The notes: generated by a model from the sequence alone, not told the origin. A DNA stretch of 31,647 nt from Obelidium mucronatum (GCA_025765595.1 JAIVFH010000295.1:1-31647), one strand, 5' to 3'; shown: positions 10,458 through 21,246, counted from the stretch's first letter. Program-made: numbers and translations.

Positions 10458-11790
10458 ATGGTGCTATCAACGGTTTTTCATTGCTCAAGGCATCACAGTC
10501 CTCAACCAAAAGCAGCCAACGTTGGTGGAGAAGTTGTATATCTTGTTGTTGACGATGAAGGCAGTGGGGAAATCTTGTGTAAGGAATGTGCAAGTAACTA
10601 TGCCCAAACTGAAGAAGTTGAGTCTATACTCAATACTTGCTTTCTCTGTGATTGCACTCTTGATTGCAAATCTGTTGAGTTTGTTCGTTATCGGCAGCCA
10701 GGAATGCTCAACCAGTGTTGTAAATCATGTCTCAATCAACTTGTGGAATGTACGCTCTGTAAAACCATGGTTCCCAAACCAGAATGCTCAGTGTCAAGTG
10801 CAGGGACAATACTTTGCGGAATTGTGAGGTCAGCAAACAATATAAAATGTCACAGGTGTGAAAGAGAAGAGCCCGTGAACCCATGCCCTGAGGATCCTGA
10901 TGTTTTACTCTGTTCTGCCTGTATGAAAGAGTTACACGAGGCGCTAGAAAATGAAGCTAACAACCCAAGTATTTGCAACGGGTGGGATTCTGTTGTGACA
11001 ACTCTATTCCCATGTCCGGACCAGGAAGATATTTTGCTCTGTCAGGCATGCTTGGAGGAGTACCAGGCAGTGGCGGCGGTGTGTGACCGCTGTTTCCAGA
11101 AGCAAGATGCTCTATTTGACTGTCCTATTGACCTCACCAAGAAGCTTTGCAACAACTGCATTACTTACAGTCTTTGAAGTGGGTGAAACTGGAACTGTTT
11201 GTGCAGCTTGCAAGAACTGTTTCAGTTCAGTATTGGAGTGTCCTGATGACCCACATGTCAAACTTTGTCATCTGTGTCTAACAGAATATAACGCAGCTGT
11301 TTTGACATCTGTTACAGTTGCTGACATACCGGCTTCTGCTTGCACTCTTTACGCGTCTGTTTGCCCATTATTCCAATGCCTTGATGATTCCACTGTCCTG
11401 TTGTGCTTGTCTTTCAGAGTATTTGCAAGCCTCCAAGGTAACTAAAACGTATACGTAGTTTGAAAATCTCATTGTCTAATTCAGGAAGATGGAGTCTGCA
11501 ATTTGTGCCACAAGCAAGAACAAACTCTTGTTGCTCCACTCAATCACCTGGGAATGGATGCAGCGGTTTGTGAGACCTGATTTGAGGAAAAATTTTGGTT
11601 ACATGGACTTTCGGCACCTACATCAAGCGTTTCTTGCATGCACGCTCCTAAAAGTTTTGCTTTTGAAGGCATGAGCTGTTGCGCTGCCTGCCATGAAGCA
11701 TTTGCAATAGAAAAGCTTTTTTGGGAGCATATGAGTTATCCTGACATGGTAGAGGAACTGCTGAGTGTTTATGGGTTGAGAATATCGTGA
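10458..11790 (+). pseudogene. Tandem Cys-rich zinc-module protein, 5' part (frameshifted or error-containing)
   Basis: The frame 10458-11177 and its continuations encode at least five copies of a roughly 35-45-residue module: CxxC, about 10 residues, CPxDPxxxLCxxCLxEY. Examples are PCPEDPDVLLCSACMKELHE, PCPDQEDILLCQACLEEYQA and ECPDDPHVKLCHLCLTEYNA. Eight Cys per pair suggests zinc-binding folds of B-box or RING-like type, probably for protein contacts. The series crosses frames at about 11170 (one extra nt) and about 11405 (one nt missing), and the module pattern resumes each time. Exon junctions then work: GT-AG 11441-11484 in phase 0, then about 11571-11671. The final codons meet a GTGAGT donor at 11787. 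The two frameshifts mean either a recent pseudogene or assembly errors. Only the module pattern is recognised; the family is unknown. Confidence 0.55.
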
Positions 11791-12105
11791 GTGATGCCTG
11801 TTATTGCGTTCAACCACTAGTAAATAAAAAACAACAGGCTTCGAACATTGGAAAGGAAACTCCAAAAGATGCGGTTGATTTTTTTCTGGAAAATAGTTTT
11901 TTTTTCTTGAAAACAGTTTTTTATTCCTCCTGTTACTCCTCGTCAAATCTTGTTGATTCCAAGTGCTTTGAAATCTTTTTGCCTTTGATCCTTTCACAAG
12001 ATCTCCGTTGTATAAAACTTGGGCAATTTGCGTTGAGAAACACCAAGGTTGCTCATTAGTGTCATCACAGCCCTTCATATTGTTGTAAGTAACTATAAAG
12101 TGCAG

Positions 12106-12920
12106 GCAGCGATATATGTCAAAACCAAACAATCCTGATCAAGTGCAAAGACTGCTGCAGAAAATCAGAGAAAAAAAGCTGCTGCAGACGCAAGGAAAAG
12201 TAACTGAGTTAGCCAATTACATGAATACTGTGAGAAATACGGCTTTGGAGAGAGAGTACGATATTGATAGTGCTGAAGCAGCTGAAGTAATTGAAACAAC
12301 CAGAAAAGAACAAGAAGGGGGTGAGTATTTAGTGTTACTTTACGACACTACTGCTGGTGCTGACATCAAAGAACAAGGGATCCTACCCCCTTGACTTCGA
12401 CACCCCATCCCAACCCAACATGTTGCACTCAATGACACTTGGGCTTTCAGGCCTTTGAGCTTGCTCCAGTACATGGCAACTCTCCTGATCTATACTTTTG
12501 TCTTGGATGCCGGGAAAAGCTTTTTGCAGCTGACAGCCAATGTCCTGGAAACTGCAATCGAAAGGGGCATAAGACATGGTGGTCTCCTTTAGGCGACAAC
12601 AGCGGCCATTGGGGCTGTGATAATTGCTTTTACGTTCAACAAGTGTTTTGTTGCCAAAGTGAGTTCTGACTATGTTTTCAGACAAAAGTTGTTGACAGGG
12701 CATTTTTCTTTGGCAGGCTAAACTGAACCACCCAAAGACTCCAGAAGAGATGTCAGGGCCACAAAATATCTTTACCAACAACTGGAAAGATCTGTCCAAT
12801 TCCTTCCGTGGCCCCCGCCATTCTCAAGCAGTTTTAGAAACAGAAACATGCAGAATGCAAGCAATTGAAGATGAAGGAAACAAGGCAAAACTCTGCTATG
12901 TTGGGGATCAATTCTTGTAA
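12106..12920 (+). CDS. 3' exons of the Cys-rich gene, or a separate 203-residue Cys protein
   Basis: Exons 12106-12331, 12451-12642 and 12717-12920 join in frame through GT-AG introns (donors GTGTTA and GTGTTT, both phase 0) and end at TAA 12918-12920. Read from the ATG at 12116 the product is 203 residues. It starts with a basic coiled-coil-like helix (QRLLQKIREKKLLQTQGKV) and has a metal-site pattern CLGCREKLFAADSQCPGNC, then H, then CDNC near the middle. The segment before the ATG joins in frame to the GTGAGT donor at 11787 through a 319-nt intron with acceptor AAAGTGCAG. So this may be the C-terminal end of the upstream tandem-Cys protein rather than its own gene. No homologue recognised. 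Confidence 0.55.
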
Positions 12921-13090
12921 TTCCTGATCTTGACAGACAGAGCTGGAACAGCTACGTTTGCTTTCAAAAATAACCAGAAAAGTTCAAAGATCATGCCACA
13001 GTGATATAGAGAAAGGCATTTTACTTTCAGAATCAAAATGCCTAGCTGTTAGGAATCAATCCTGAAGAGTCATGAAACCGGACGAAACCG

Positions 13091-13155
13091 GGGATCGAAC
13101 CTAGTGCCTCCAGATTACTAGGCAGGAAAACGCTGTAGAATGCTCTACTTGGCCA
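13091..13155 (-). ncRNA. tRNA-derived pol III cassette (tRNA-Thr-like pseudogene or SINE head)
   Basis: On the minus strand an A-box-like TGGCCAAGTAGA (13155-13144) and a perfect B box GGTTCGATCCC (13101-13091) are 42 nt apart. Between them CCTGCCTAGTAATC resembles the anticodon arm of tRNA-Thr(AGT), but the stem is mispaired and the acceptor ends do not pair. It is therefore not a working tRNA. It may be the head of a SINE whose body runs left from here; no tail or target duplication was found. Confidence 0.5.
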
Positions 13156-13169
13156 GCAAGTAAGTTTCA

Positions 13170-14188
13170 GAAAATGAGTTAAGCATTTCTCACAACTTTC
13201 CTCTGAATAGCTGGGAATGGTAGAAAGCAGCCATCTTTGAAACATCTGTACAATTAAGTTGCCGCAGACAAGGTCTGGCAAACCAAATCAACAGACTATT
13301 CATCCTCCTTAGTGTTATTTTTTAATCAGTGTGTCAAATCAGCTCTAACCAAAAGCTAACAGTAGCCAAGCCATGCAGTCAACCAATTTAAACAACAGCA
13401 AACATTATCAAAATCTGCACAGTCAAACAAGGGAAATTTCTCTTTTTTAATTTTTCCATTTGTGTTGGTTATTCTGTTTTATTTGAAAAAAAGAACAAAA
13501 CATGGAAGGTAGGAGACATAGCTCTACAGAGCGTTCCACATCACACTGCCACCAAAAAAGTTCAAACAAGCTAGTGCCACTGTATAATCAAGTCCTTTTA
13601 TTAATGTTACAAAGAGCAACTGACTCATTTCTCAAACAACGCAAAACACATTATCCTTTGTGCAGACCTAAATTCCCGCAAAACACTCCATTAGACTCAT
13701 TATCAGAATCAGAACCCTCATCAGACGTGGTTTCAAAGTAGCACGCTAAGTCACCACAACTTACCACAACTTTGATCCATCATTCCAGCCACCACCGCAG
13801 AATAAACATCTGTGATATATCTCGCAACAGCTTTGGTGCAGCTTGGGAATCTCTTCAGCCACAGTATAAGAAAACTTCTTTTATTGCACTTTTCCACCAG
13901 CACAAGTCACAGCTGTAGTTTAATCTTGATCAAGCGCTGAAGCCACTTCTGACCCTTGCCCTTTACCACCACCATTGATAGGGAACGCAAAGCATCACAG
14001 AGCTGCCAAATAGTTGTAGTTGCTGCCAAATAGTTGTAGTTAAGCAGTTTACCCAGCAGACAGATAGCTGACGCCGCACAAACTCTTCATTTTGTTTTCG
14101 ATGTCTTTCACAAATAGCACAAGCAGGTCTTGCTTGCAGAACGTGACAGTTATTATGATGTGTGGTATTTTGTTGTCAATAAATCTCA
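13170..14188. other. No gene recognised
   Basis: The only open frame of note (13502-13741, Ser/Gln-rich, 79 residues) has no recognisable motif and is probably chance. A 20-bp tandem duplication lies at 14002-14041. Confidence 0.3.
14002..14041. repeat. Perfect 20-bp tandem duplication
   Basis: GCTGCCAAATAGTTGTAGTT occurs twice head to tail. Confidence 0.85.
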
Positions 14189-14592
14189 TGTGTGCTACAC
14201 ATGAAAAGACTCTTAATCCAATACACACAACATCCTAACTTATTCTAGTGAACTAAATCGTATGTAGAATATAATAAACATGCTAGTTTTATTTAATTGC
14301 TACAACGTGTAATCTAATATATCCCATCTGGATTCTAAGGTTGATACGTGGTCAGCTTTCCTTGGAAGCAATAAAGCCAGACGTACAACTTTGGAAGAAA
14401 GACTCGTGAATGGTATTCACTCGTGGACCATGGTATAATTAGAATAAGGGTGTTAGTATGAAATGAGGCGTTAGTGTGTTCTGGGGAAAATACCTGAAAC
14501 ATGTGTTTCAGACTAACTCCGGGTATAAATACAAAGAAGGGTTAGAAGGAGAAAAAGAGAGAACATTCCACGAAACAAGTGTGCTAAACACA
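14189..14592 (+). mobile_element. Possible solo LTR or promoter-bearing LTR relic
   Basis: About 404 bp begins TGTGTGCTAC and ends GCTAAACACA (TG...CA with TGTG/CACA inverted ends). It holds a TATA-like GGGTATAAATAC near 14520, 70 nt before its end. This layout suits an LTR in plus orientation, possibly of the copia relic that lies downstream. There is no clear target duplication and no primer-binding site follows, so the call is weak. Confidence 0.3.
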
Positions 14593-15590
14593 CTGACCAC
14601 TCACCGTGATCTTTGACAGAACGTCTGAAAGAAGTCTCGTCCAATAATGGATGTCTGTTTCAGGTGGATTTTGCATAAATCTGTCTGACAACAGGAAAGG
14701 TTTGGTTGTAGAGGATGGCTGCAAACTGCTTGTTGGCGGCACCGACAACATGGAAGAGATGCCTGCTGACTGGGAGTTGATAAGAATCATTTGCACCACT
14801 TCAGGAGGAACACCATATCCCGATGGGTATTGTGAAGTCATTTTTACTTACCTTGCCATCGGACTTATCTGTTTTATACCACATTCAAATGGGGCCAGTG
14901 CATGCCTTTTTGTCAAACATGTTCTATGAGTTCAATATTTTCTTGTTTGTGAACTGCAAAAAAAATAATAGTACAAACTGTGTGCAAAAAAAAAATCTGA
15001 CTTGCTCAATATGTTGCAAAAAAAAATAATAATATGTGCTACCTGTTGCACAAAAATCTGGGAAATAACTGTATCTTCCAAATAAATAATATTTGGTCTA
15101 ATGGCTGACGGTACTTTATAGTGGGCAAAAGCACAAACCCCCAAAACCAGTGAGTCGCTTTTATTGGAGTATTGCAGGTGCTGCACCTCAATTGGTTAAC
15201 TCAAACAACTTCAGTGACTGATCTGATCTGATCCCAAGTGACGGTAATGGCTTGTCAGGAAAAAACAGCTCCAATGGGTTCCTGACTCAGACTCTTTTTG
15301 ACTGGCCATATCAGTAACACCACAAACGTTTCATGAGTCATTAATTGCTTTTCAAGCCCCCTGCTTTTAGATGAACATCAGCCTTGCCGGAGGTACCAAA
15401 AGTTACAGACAAGAACAGGGGAGTGGTTGAATGCTAATTTTTGGTTGCTCCCCAATTTTGAAATGCCGCAACACTACGGGACTTTGATGCCATGAATAAA
15501 AGGAAATAATCCTAACCCCTTAACCATACAACATCTAGTGGCTGCGATCGTCCTATGCTGCATCACCTACCGACTATGATATCAGTTAAC
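14593..15590. other. No firm gene
   Basis: A minus-strand frame at 14841-14584 (about 85 codons, PFLLSDRFMQNPPETDIHYW) ends at a GTGAGT donor and could be one exon. The opposite strand is also open over 14651-14929. Runs of A at 14960-15030 break everything after that. The origin of this stretch is unclear. Confidence 0.25.
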
Positions 15591-15701
15591 TTGTCTGTTT
15601 TGGATGTTTTGGTTTGAGTTTATGGGTTTTGATAAGGATTTCTTGTCCGTTCTTGGATGGAAGTGGTTAATTTGTCTGTTTTGGATGGTTTGGTTTGAGT
15701 T
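15591..15701 (+). repeat. Direct repeat, 30 bp at an 81-bp period
   Basis: TTGTCTGTTTTGGATG followed by TTTGGTTTGAGTT occurs at 15591-15620 and, with one change, at 15672-15701. This is probably a local duplication in the 5' part of the copia relic. Confidence 0.6.
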
Positions 15702-15789
15702 GACAATGGATCCTTGTTTGGAGATTTCCAGTGATGTTATCTCCTATAAGTGAAACAGGAGTGCCAAAGGCCAGACAGCTTTTGTGGCA

Positions 15790-17605
15790 GGGGATGATGA
15801 GTGTTTCAGATGTGGACAATCTGGTCATTGTTGGAAAGATTATATAAGTTGGAAGGATCAGTCAGTGGGTGGAAAGGAGAAGGCAATGACATGAGAAGGA
15901 TAAATCGTCAAAAAGACGGTTAGTTTTTTATTCATGGCAAATGATAAGTTGGTATCAGATGTTGGATCTGGTTTATGGATTGACAATCTGGGGGCAACAA
16001 AAACTTACTGTTTCGATTGTCAGGACTTCAAGTCTTATGAAGATTATCTTGGAAATGTTAAAAGGATAACAATTAGTAGTTAAAAATTAGCAGTGCTGGT
16101 ATAGCTGAGTTTCAGTTGGTGTTGACAGATGGTTCTGTGAAAACTGGGAGAAGGTTTACCTTGGAGAAGGTTTACCACATACTGGACATGGCGGCAAACC
16201 TTGTTTCTACATCAAGTTTGGATGCAAAAGGTGTTACAACAGAGTTGTCAAAGGGAATTTGCCCCTTTGTGGTGAATCGCGTGGAATTTGTGCATTCTGT
16301 GAAGAATCGCAACGGGATCTGGATTCTTACTTTTGAACCTAAAAGTACATCTTCGCACATTGGGTTAGTAGCGGCTGATCTTAAATTGTGGCATCAGCGG
16401 TTGGGGCACTTGAGTCTCAACAATATGAAGAGTTTGCAAGGAATAGTAAACAGACTTACCTTGTCTAAGAAGGATTTGGACAAAGCATTGGGCTTCTGCA
16501 CGGCATCAGCGACACAGTTTTAAAGCATCAACCAATGAGCGTGCAAAGAACCTGATGGATTTAATCCATATTGATTGGGTAATTGTCAATGTACCTGGTT
16601 AAGATGGTGAAACGTTGGCTTGGAAATGCCTGATGATTGTACTGGAATGCAGTTTTCATTTCTGGTAAATCAATGCTTTGGTCTTCAATTGATCAAGATT
16701 TTCAAGGCTTGGCAACCATGGGCAGAACGTAAATCGGGTCACAGGTTAAAGTGTATTTGGTCTGATAATGTGAAAGAATTCAAGGAGGGCAAATTTGCGT
16801 GTTACTTGGAGAATTTGGCTGTGGAACAGCAGTTTATTGTTCCATATGAACACAAACAAAATGGAGTTGCCAAAGGTTGAATTTGGATCCTGACGCATGG
16901 CACAATTGGACATAACATTGAAGTATTGGGGTAAAGCGTTGATGTGTATGACTTACGTGGCAAATAGGTCACCATATGCCGACTTGAAAGTTACACTGAT
17001 TGAAGGACGCAAAAGTACCAAAAGAGCTGGTTAGGGGTAAAAAGATCTTAAACTTGCACTTGAGAGCATGTTTATTTCTTAATTACGTTCAAGGTGGTCA
17101 TGCTTATGAGGTGGTGGATGTTGAGACAAAGGAAGTTTCTGTTACCACAAACCTGAAGTTTGATGAACGCGGTGATTCTTTTGAGGGAAAACTTCTGGAA
17201 GAATTGGATGACATGTGCAATAGATGATGCACCTGACGAAGCTACGGATTATACTTCTGAATATGGGCCATCACCAGCATCATCAACTATGACGTCAATG
17301 TTAAGAACTCCTACCTCAGCTATGGCATCTTCGGGTCCGTCTACACCAACTCAGTTGCGTCCACATCGATCTTTCATGAAGAAGAACTACAATGAGGATT
17401 CAGAAGATGAGTATGGCTATTTTGCTTACCTTATTGCTGTCCCAAGAAACTATCCAGATTTCCTGCAGCTAAGTCCTGAGGAACAGCAGATGTGGCATTT
17501 ATCGATGGAAAAAGAATGCGATGCACTTACCAAGGAACACGACACATGGGGCTTGACAGCAGATAAGCCAAAAGATAAGAAGGAGCTGCCATCAATAGTC
17601 AATTA
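15790..17605 (+). pseudogene. Ty1/copia gag-pol relic
   Basis: A degenerate copia polyprotein in plus orientation, broken by stops and frameshifts. In order: a zinc knuckle CFRCGQSGHCWKDY (about 15801, last Cys replaced by Tyr), a protease remnant around WIDNLGATKTY (about 15976; normally DSGAT), a GAG-pre-integrase domain with LWHQRLGHLSLNNMKSL (about 16387-16440), an integrase core with WAERKSGHRLKCIWSDNVKE (about 16710-16780) and VPYEHKQNGVAKG, an acidic linker, and the first part of reverse transcriptase (about 17430-17605: EKECDALTKEHDTWGL). The RT ends before its catalytic motifs. The WAExxSG and EHKQN motifs are shared with the minus-strand copia element at 29.5-31.6 kb, so both belong to one lineage. 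Confidence 0.75.
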
Positions 17606-17977
17606 AAGACTTTAGGGTTCTTGAAGGTACAAGGGCTTAGGGGGCACAAGGGCTTGACCAATAACGGCTTGAGATCACGAGAGACAGAACAAAGAGTCAC
17701 AGTACTGTAAAACTCACACAGAATGTATTGAAACTGAACTAAAACTCAGGGCAGAAACCTTGCTATTTATGCAAAGTTCTGGAATTACAAATAATAAAAG
17801 TTCAAAACTGAAAACAAACTGAAAATCAAACTAAAAAATGTGATAACAAGAGTGATAGCACAATAGTATGTGAAATCAAGAATGCTATCACAAAACTGAA
17901 ACTGAAAAAGTTGACAAAATGACAAATCAAAGATGACAGGTCCAAAAATAGAAACTTTAAGTAAAATGGTAACAGTG

Positions 17978-18031
17978 GGGATCAAACCTGGCTTTCTATC
18001 ATGCAAGTTACGCGTAATAACCACTTGGTTA
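17978..18031 (-). ncRNA. tRNA-derived pol III cassette (SINE head candidate)
   Basis: On the minus strand an A-box-like TAACCAAGTGG (18031-18021) and a near-consensus B box GGTTTGATCCC (17988-17978, one change) are about 32 nt apart, as in tRNA genes. No full cloverleaf can be drawn. The body to the left (17960-17620) has no coding potential and could be a SINE body. No poly-A tail or duplication was identified. Confidence 0.4.
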
Positions 18032-18120
18032 AGAAACTGTAGAGAAATATCCCTGTAAGGCAGCTGAATCTGGAAGTTTGGGTGAATTCTGATTTGGCAG
18101 ATAAGTATTTCTAAGTTTCA

Positions 18121-18569
18121 ATGGCGCTTTTGCAGCAGGGCCAATTTTCAAATAACAGGCTTCCCTATCAGCACCCGCAGGGAGAATATTCCGTGCAATG
18201 TATCAGCAGTCACAGCAGCAGCACCCACTGCACCAGCATCAAATGCACCAGCAGCAACCTTCCCTGCGTGACCCATTGCAACCATTTCAATCATCATAGC
18301 AACAGCAGCAGCTATCAATGGAGGGGATTTGAGAACTAGTACAAGAATCATGCCAGAATGCTTTGGAAATTTACCGTGATCAAAATGAAAACTCCATTTC
18401 AGACACACTTACAGATGTGAGAACATTATTGCCATCCTTGAGACAACGTTCGACATGTTCTGCTGCAGTTCCAACTGAAATGGCCTATGACATTCAAAAA
18501 CTGTTCAATAAGCACTTCCAAGACCCATCAAAGGCAGCATACATGGTAGGAATTCTTGGAGTAGCTTGA
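18121..18569 (+). pseudogene. Gln/His-rich protein pseudogene
   Basis: Starts MALLQQGQFSNNRLPYQHPQ and after one frame change near 18190 continues with a Gln/His-rich run (MYQQSQQQHPLHQHQMHQQQ). A TAG at 18297 lies inside the Gln run (a CAG-to-TAG change) and a TGA lies at 18330. The same frame is then open for 80 codons (ELVQESCQNALEIYRDQNEN and further) to 18569. It looks like a decayed nuclear protein with a polyglutamine domain. No family recognised. Confidence 0.45.
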
Positions 18570-19081
18570 AGGTATCTCTCATATTAGTTTGATGTTGGTC
18601 TTACAAGCTGCAACACAGAATCAACTCTCTGCAAAATATGGTGACATAATGAAAGAGTATACACCTAATCAAACTTATCTCTACAAATGAGTTGTAAAAG
18701 GAATTTATTCAAATACAAGAGATAAAATGGTCAAAAAGCTAAGCTTGTCTTAAATCTGAAAGCCAAACTAATGTTTTTATGGTTTTGAAGGTAACAGGGA
18801 GATACAATAAAACTGCTGCTGCAGTCTTTTTGGTTCAACAGTTGCTGTCATTGATTCTGTCTTGAACTGCTCTAATGGTATCAACTTGTGATCTCTTCAG
18901 GCAATATTTGTAACATTAAGCAATTTAATAAAGACGTCCTCATTCCCTAGCTGGCTCATTTTATCATGCGTTGCAGGAAGAAACGTTGCGCATAGCGGAT
19001 CTTGAAGATCCTGTACAAGAATAATGAATCTTGACACAGAAACATACCAGGAGGAAGCTCCTCAAGCTGAGGAAAGGTATT
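18570..19081. other. No gene recognised
   Basis: A possible small exon lies near 19023-19077 (MNLDTETYQEEAPQAEE, followed by a GT donor) directly beside the copia LTR. Otherwise nothing. Confidence 0.25.
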
Positions 19082-19223
19082 TGTCCACTAGCTATTCTAC
19101 TTAACGCAATTTATCAATTTTTCTCTCTACATATCTTTATTCACATTGCGAGCGAGAAATAATAAAGTGTTCAAGCTAAACAACTAAACATCCACTCTTA
19201 CATACAGATTCCACTATTTAACA
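19082..19223 (-). repeat. 3' LTR of the split Ty1/copia element
   Basis: Read on the minus strand it starts TGTTAAATAG immediately after a purine-rich tract and contains AATAAA-like signals. It plausibly ends TAGTGGACA at 19082 (TG...CA). The 5' LTR is outside the window, so the left boundary is inferred from the CA end only. Confidence 0.45.
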
Positions 19224-19234
19224 CACCCCCTCAA
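19224..19234 (-). promoter_or_regulatory. Polypurine tract of the Ty1/copia element
   Basis: TTGAGGGGGTG directly precedes the TGTTA of the 3' LTR on the minus strand. This is the usual position of the plus-strand DNA primer in LTR retrotransposons. Confidence 0.6.
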
Positions 19235-19249
19235 CTGTATCAGTATAGC

Positions 19250-20305
19250 ATCTCACCCCAATCCATCGCGGTGCTTCGAAAACAAGGTACGTGCCAACGC
19301 TTTGGTCATTATGTCTGAAGTGTTATCAGCTGAATCCACTTTCACAGCCTTCAACAATCCCTCCTTGATTAAACCGCAAATGTATTCAATATTTACTACT
19401 TTGTGTTTTGTCTGCTCAAGATACTTGTCACCATTCAAGATGTCCAGCAGCGGTTGGTTGTCACAATACAAGGTGAACTCCATCTTGTTGATGAACCTGA
19501 TATCATGCAGGATCTCTACTAACCACTTTCCTTCCAAGGACGCCAAGTAAAACCTGTACAACTCAGCGATGGTACTTGATGTTGCTACAGTCTTGGCTTT
19601 CAATGCTTTCCAAGACACCAGATTTGAACCCACAAAGACGCAAAGCCAGCAAACGGCTTTTCGGTTACCACGTCTCCCAAATATTTGGCGTCAACATATT
19701 TGTACATGGTACGTTCTTCGCATTTCTTGAACTGTAGTCCCCAGTCTGTCCTTCCCTTGAAGTACTTAAACACGTTCATTGCTGCGTTCCAATGACTCAG
19801 ATTTGGTTTACTTAGGAACTGTGCTAGCGCTGATACTGAAAAAGCTAAATCTGGGCGTGTCCATTGCATCGGGTGCCCAACGGCGCTCCGGTATTCATAT
19901 TCCATTGTTTCCTCATCTTCTGTTGTCGGTACTAGGTGAGTCCCCGCAGCCATGGGAGTTGGCTTGGTGTTCGCGTCTGTCATCTTGAAATTATCCAACA
20001 TTTCTTAGATTGTGTCCTCGTGGTGGTTATTTATTGTGCCTTTCTTCCAGTTGCGTACAATGTTGAATCTCATGTGTTTCTTCGGTTCTCCAAGTTCCTT
20101 CATATCAAAACGGCTCTTCAGTTCACTCATGAAATTCTTGTACCGCTTCTCTCCAAACTTTGAACAACAAAAACAAGTCATCAACCCAGGATGCCACCAT
20201 TAACCAGTCTTTCTTTTCCATTTTGCTGTATTGAAATAAACATGAATCCCATGCGGATTGTCTGAATGTCATTTCTTTGACTAAAATTGCAGCTTATCTC
20301 TCCCA
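19250..20305 (-). pseudogene. Ty1/copia pol, 3' part (RT C-terminal half and RNase H)
   Basis: This is the downstream half of the element that begins at 29540-31647. Reading right to left from the Ty3 insertion, it has the RT palm with SWVDDLFLLF (copia YVDD box, about 20185-20155), then VGHPMQWTRPDLAFSVSALA (about 19880), and RNase H with SWKALKAKTVATSSTIAELY (about 19610) and YCDNQPLLDI (about 19460). It ends at the stop at 19253. At least three frameshifts or stops (near 20120, 20005 and 19630) make it non-functional. Its first codons continue those at 29544 exactly when the Ty3 element and one 4-bp repeat are removed. Confidence 0.85.
20302..20305. repeat. 4-bp target duplication of the Ty3 element (left copy)
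   Basis: CCCA at 20302-20305 flanks the left LTR and is repeated at 29540-29543 after the right LTR. Removing the element and one copy restores the copia RT frame through GAPQAGRRWWER. Confidence 0.85.
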
Positions 20306-21246
20306 TGTTACAAGTACAATAAATTCTTGTTTGTTTTTATAGTTTTTGGTTCGTGTGATAGTATCCAGCAATTAAGTTCGAAGACTTGAAATTGATGGCG
20401 TCAATGTGGCACAGTAGAATAATACCAGTTAACCTTTAACACGCGTTCAATCAGTTCCAACGCGTCCAAAGTAATAGGCAATAGCAATAAAAGCGGATAA
20501 AAACCTTTGCAATAATTCAGATACGTTAACTTATGTGGTAAATCCCAATCAATCGCTCCAATGCAATATACCTTTAACACGCGTTCAATCAGTTCCAACG
20601 CGTCCAAAGTAATAGGCAATAGCAATAAAAGCGGATAAAAACCTTCAAGAGCGTAAAAGAAGAATACAAGAGATTAAAAACCACAAAAATCCGAATATTT
20701 ATTTGTTTGTACCTTTGCAATAATTCAGATACGTTAACTTATGTGGTAAATCCCAATCAATCGCTCCAATGCAATATACCTAGAGTTCCCCAACCATTGT
20801 TAACATATCCCATAACACTCCTTCCTTCAAACCTTTAACACGCGTTCAATCAGTTCCAACGCGTCCAAAGTAATAGGCAATAGCAATAAAAGCGGATAAA
20901 AACCTTGATCACAAAGAAATCCCTCCATCAGTAATAATAAAAAAAGGAGATAAAGAAAGAATAAAAACCTTCAAGAGCGTAAAAGAAGAATACAAGAGAT
21001 TAAAAACCACAAAAATCCGAATAAAGAATAATAAGTGGGGAAGAACTTCAAGTTTATATAGGAAAAGCAAAACAATAATAAAAGAAACAATGATAAATAA
21101 AAAGTCCGAGACGATCTGCCACAAAGAACAGGGCGATCGCTCTAGGAGAATTCTTGGTGTTGGTTTTGAAGCAGCGTCGGCCGTTCCGCGGAAATCTCGA
21201 AAATCAATGAAGAAATATTTGACGCGAAACCCGAGTGCGAGTAACA
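20306..21246 (-). repeat. 3' LTR of the Ty3 element
   Basis: 941 bp. It shares its head (20306-20432) and tail (20905-21246) with the right LTR, but its internal repeat order differs: A-B-A-C-B-A-D-C here, against A-A-B-A-D-C in the right LTR. The last 105 bp (21142-21246) also encode the C-terminal end of pol. Confidence 0.93.
20433..20904. repeat. Shuffled 71-bp and 65-bp repeats inside the 3' LTR
   Basis: Unit A (about 71 bp, TTTAACACGCGTTCAATCAG start) occurs at about 20435-20505, 20573-20643 and 20834-20904. Unit B (65 bp, TTTGCAATAATTCAG start) occurs at 20506-20570 and 20714-20778. Unit C (54 bp) occurs at 20644-20697 and again at 20970-21023. The copies are practically identical, which points to recent slippage or recombination. 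Confidence 0.85.

Noticed and set aside
11623..12132. 169-codon minus-strand frame
   Set aside because: Antisense to exons and intron of the Cys-rich gene, biased by A/T runs, no motif.
12332..12717. Apparent out-of-phase introns suggesting unusual splice boundaries (AGG acceptors)
   Set aside because: Using the donors GTGTTA at 12332 and GTGTTT at 12643, and the acceptor at 2624 in the PIF gene, restores normal GT-AG introns in frame.
14189..14592. Confident solo-LTR call
   Set aside because: Ends look right but no target duplication or primer-binding site; kept only as a low-confidence feature.
18297..18332. In-frame TAG inside a Gln run as a hint of a changed genetic code
   Set aside because: Other genes use TAG, TAA and TGA as stops, and a TGA follows; a CAG-to-TAG mutation in a pseudogene explains it.
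20401..20625. Open frame rich in Leu/Glu repeats (also at 28584-28823)
   Set aside because: It is only the translation of the tandem LTR units A and B; no start, gene context or domain.
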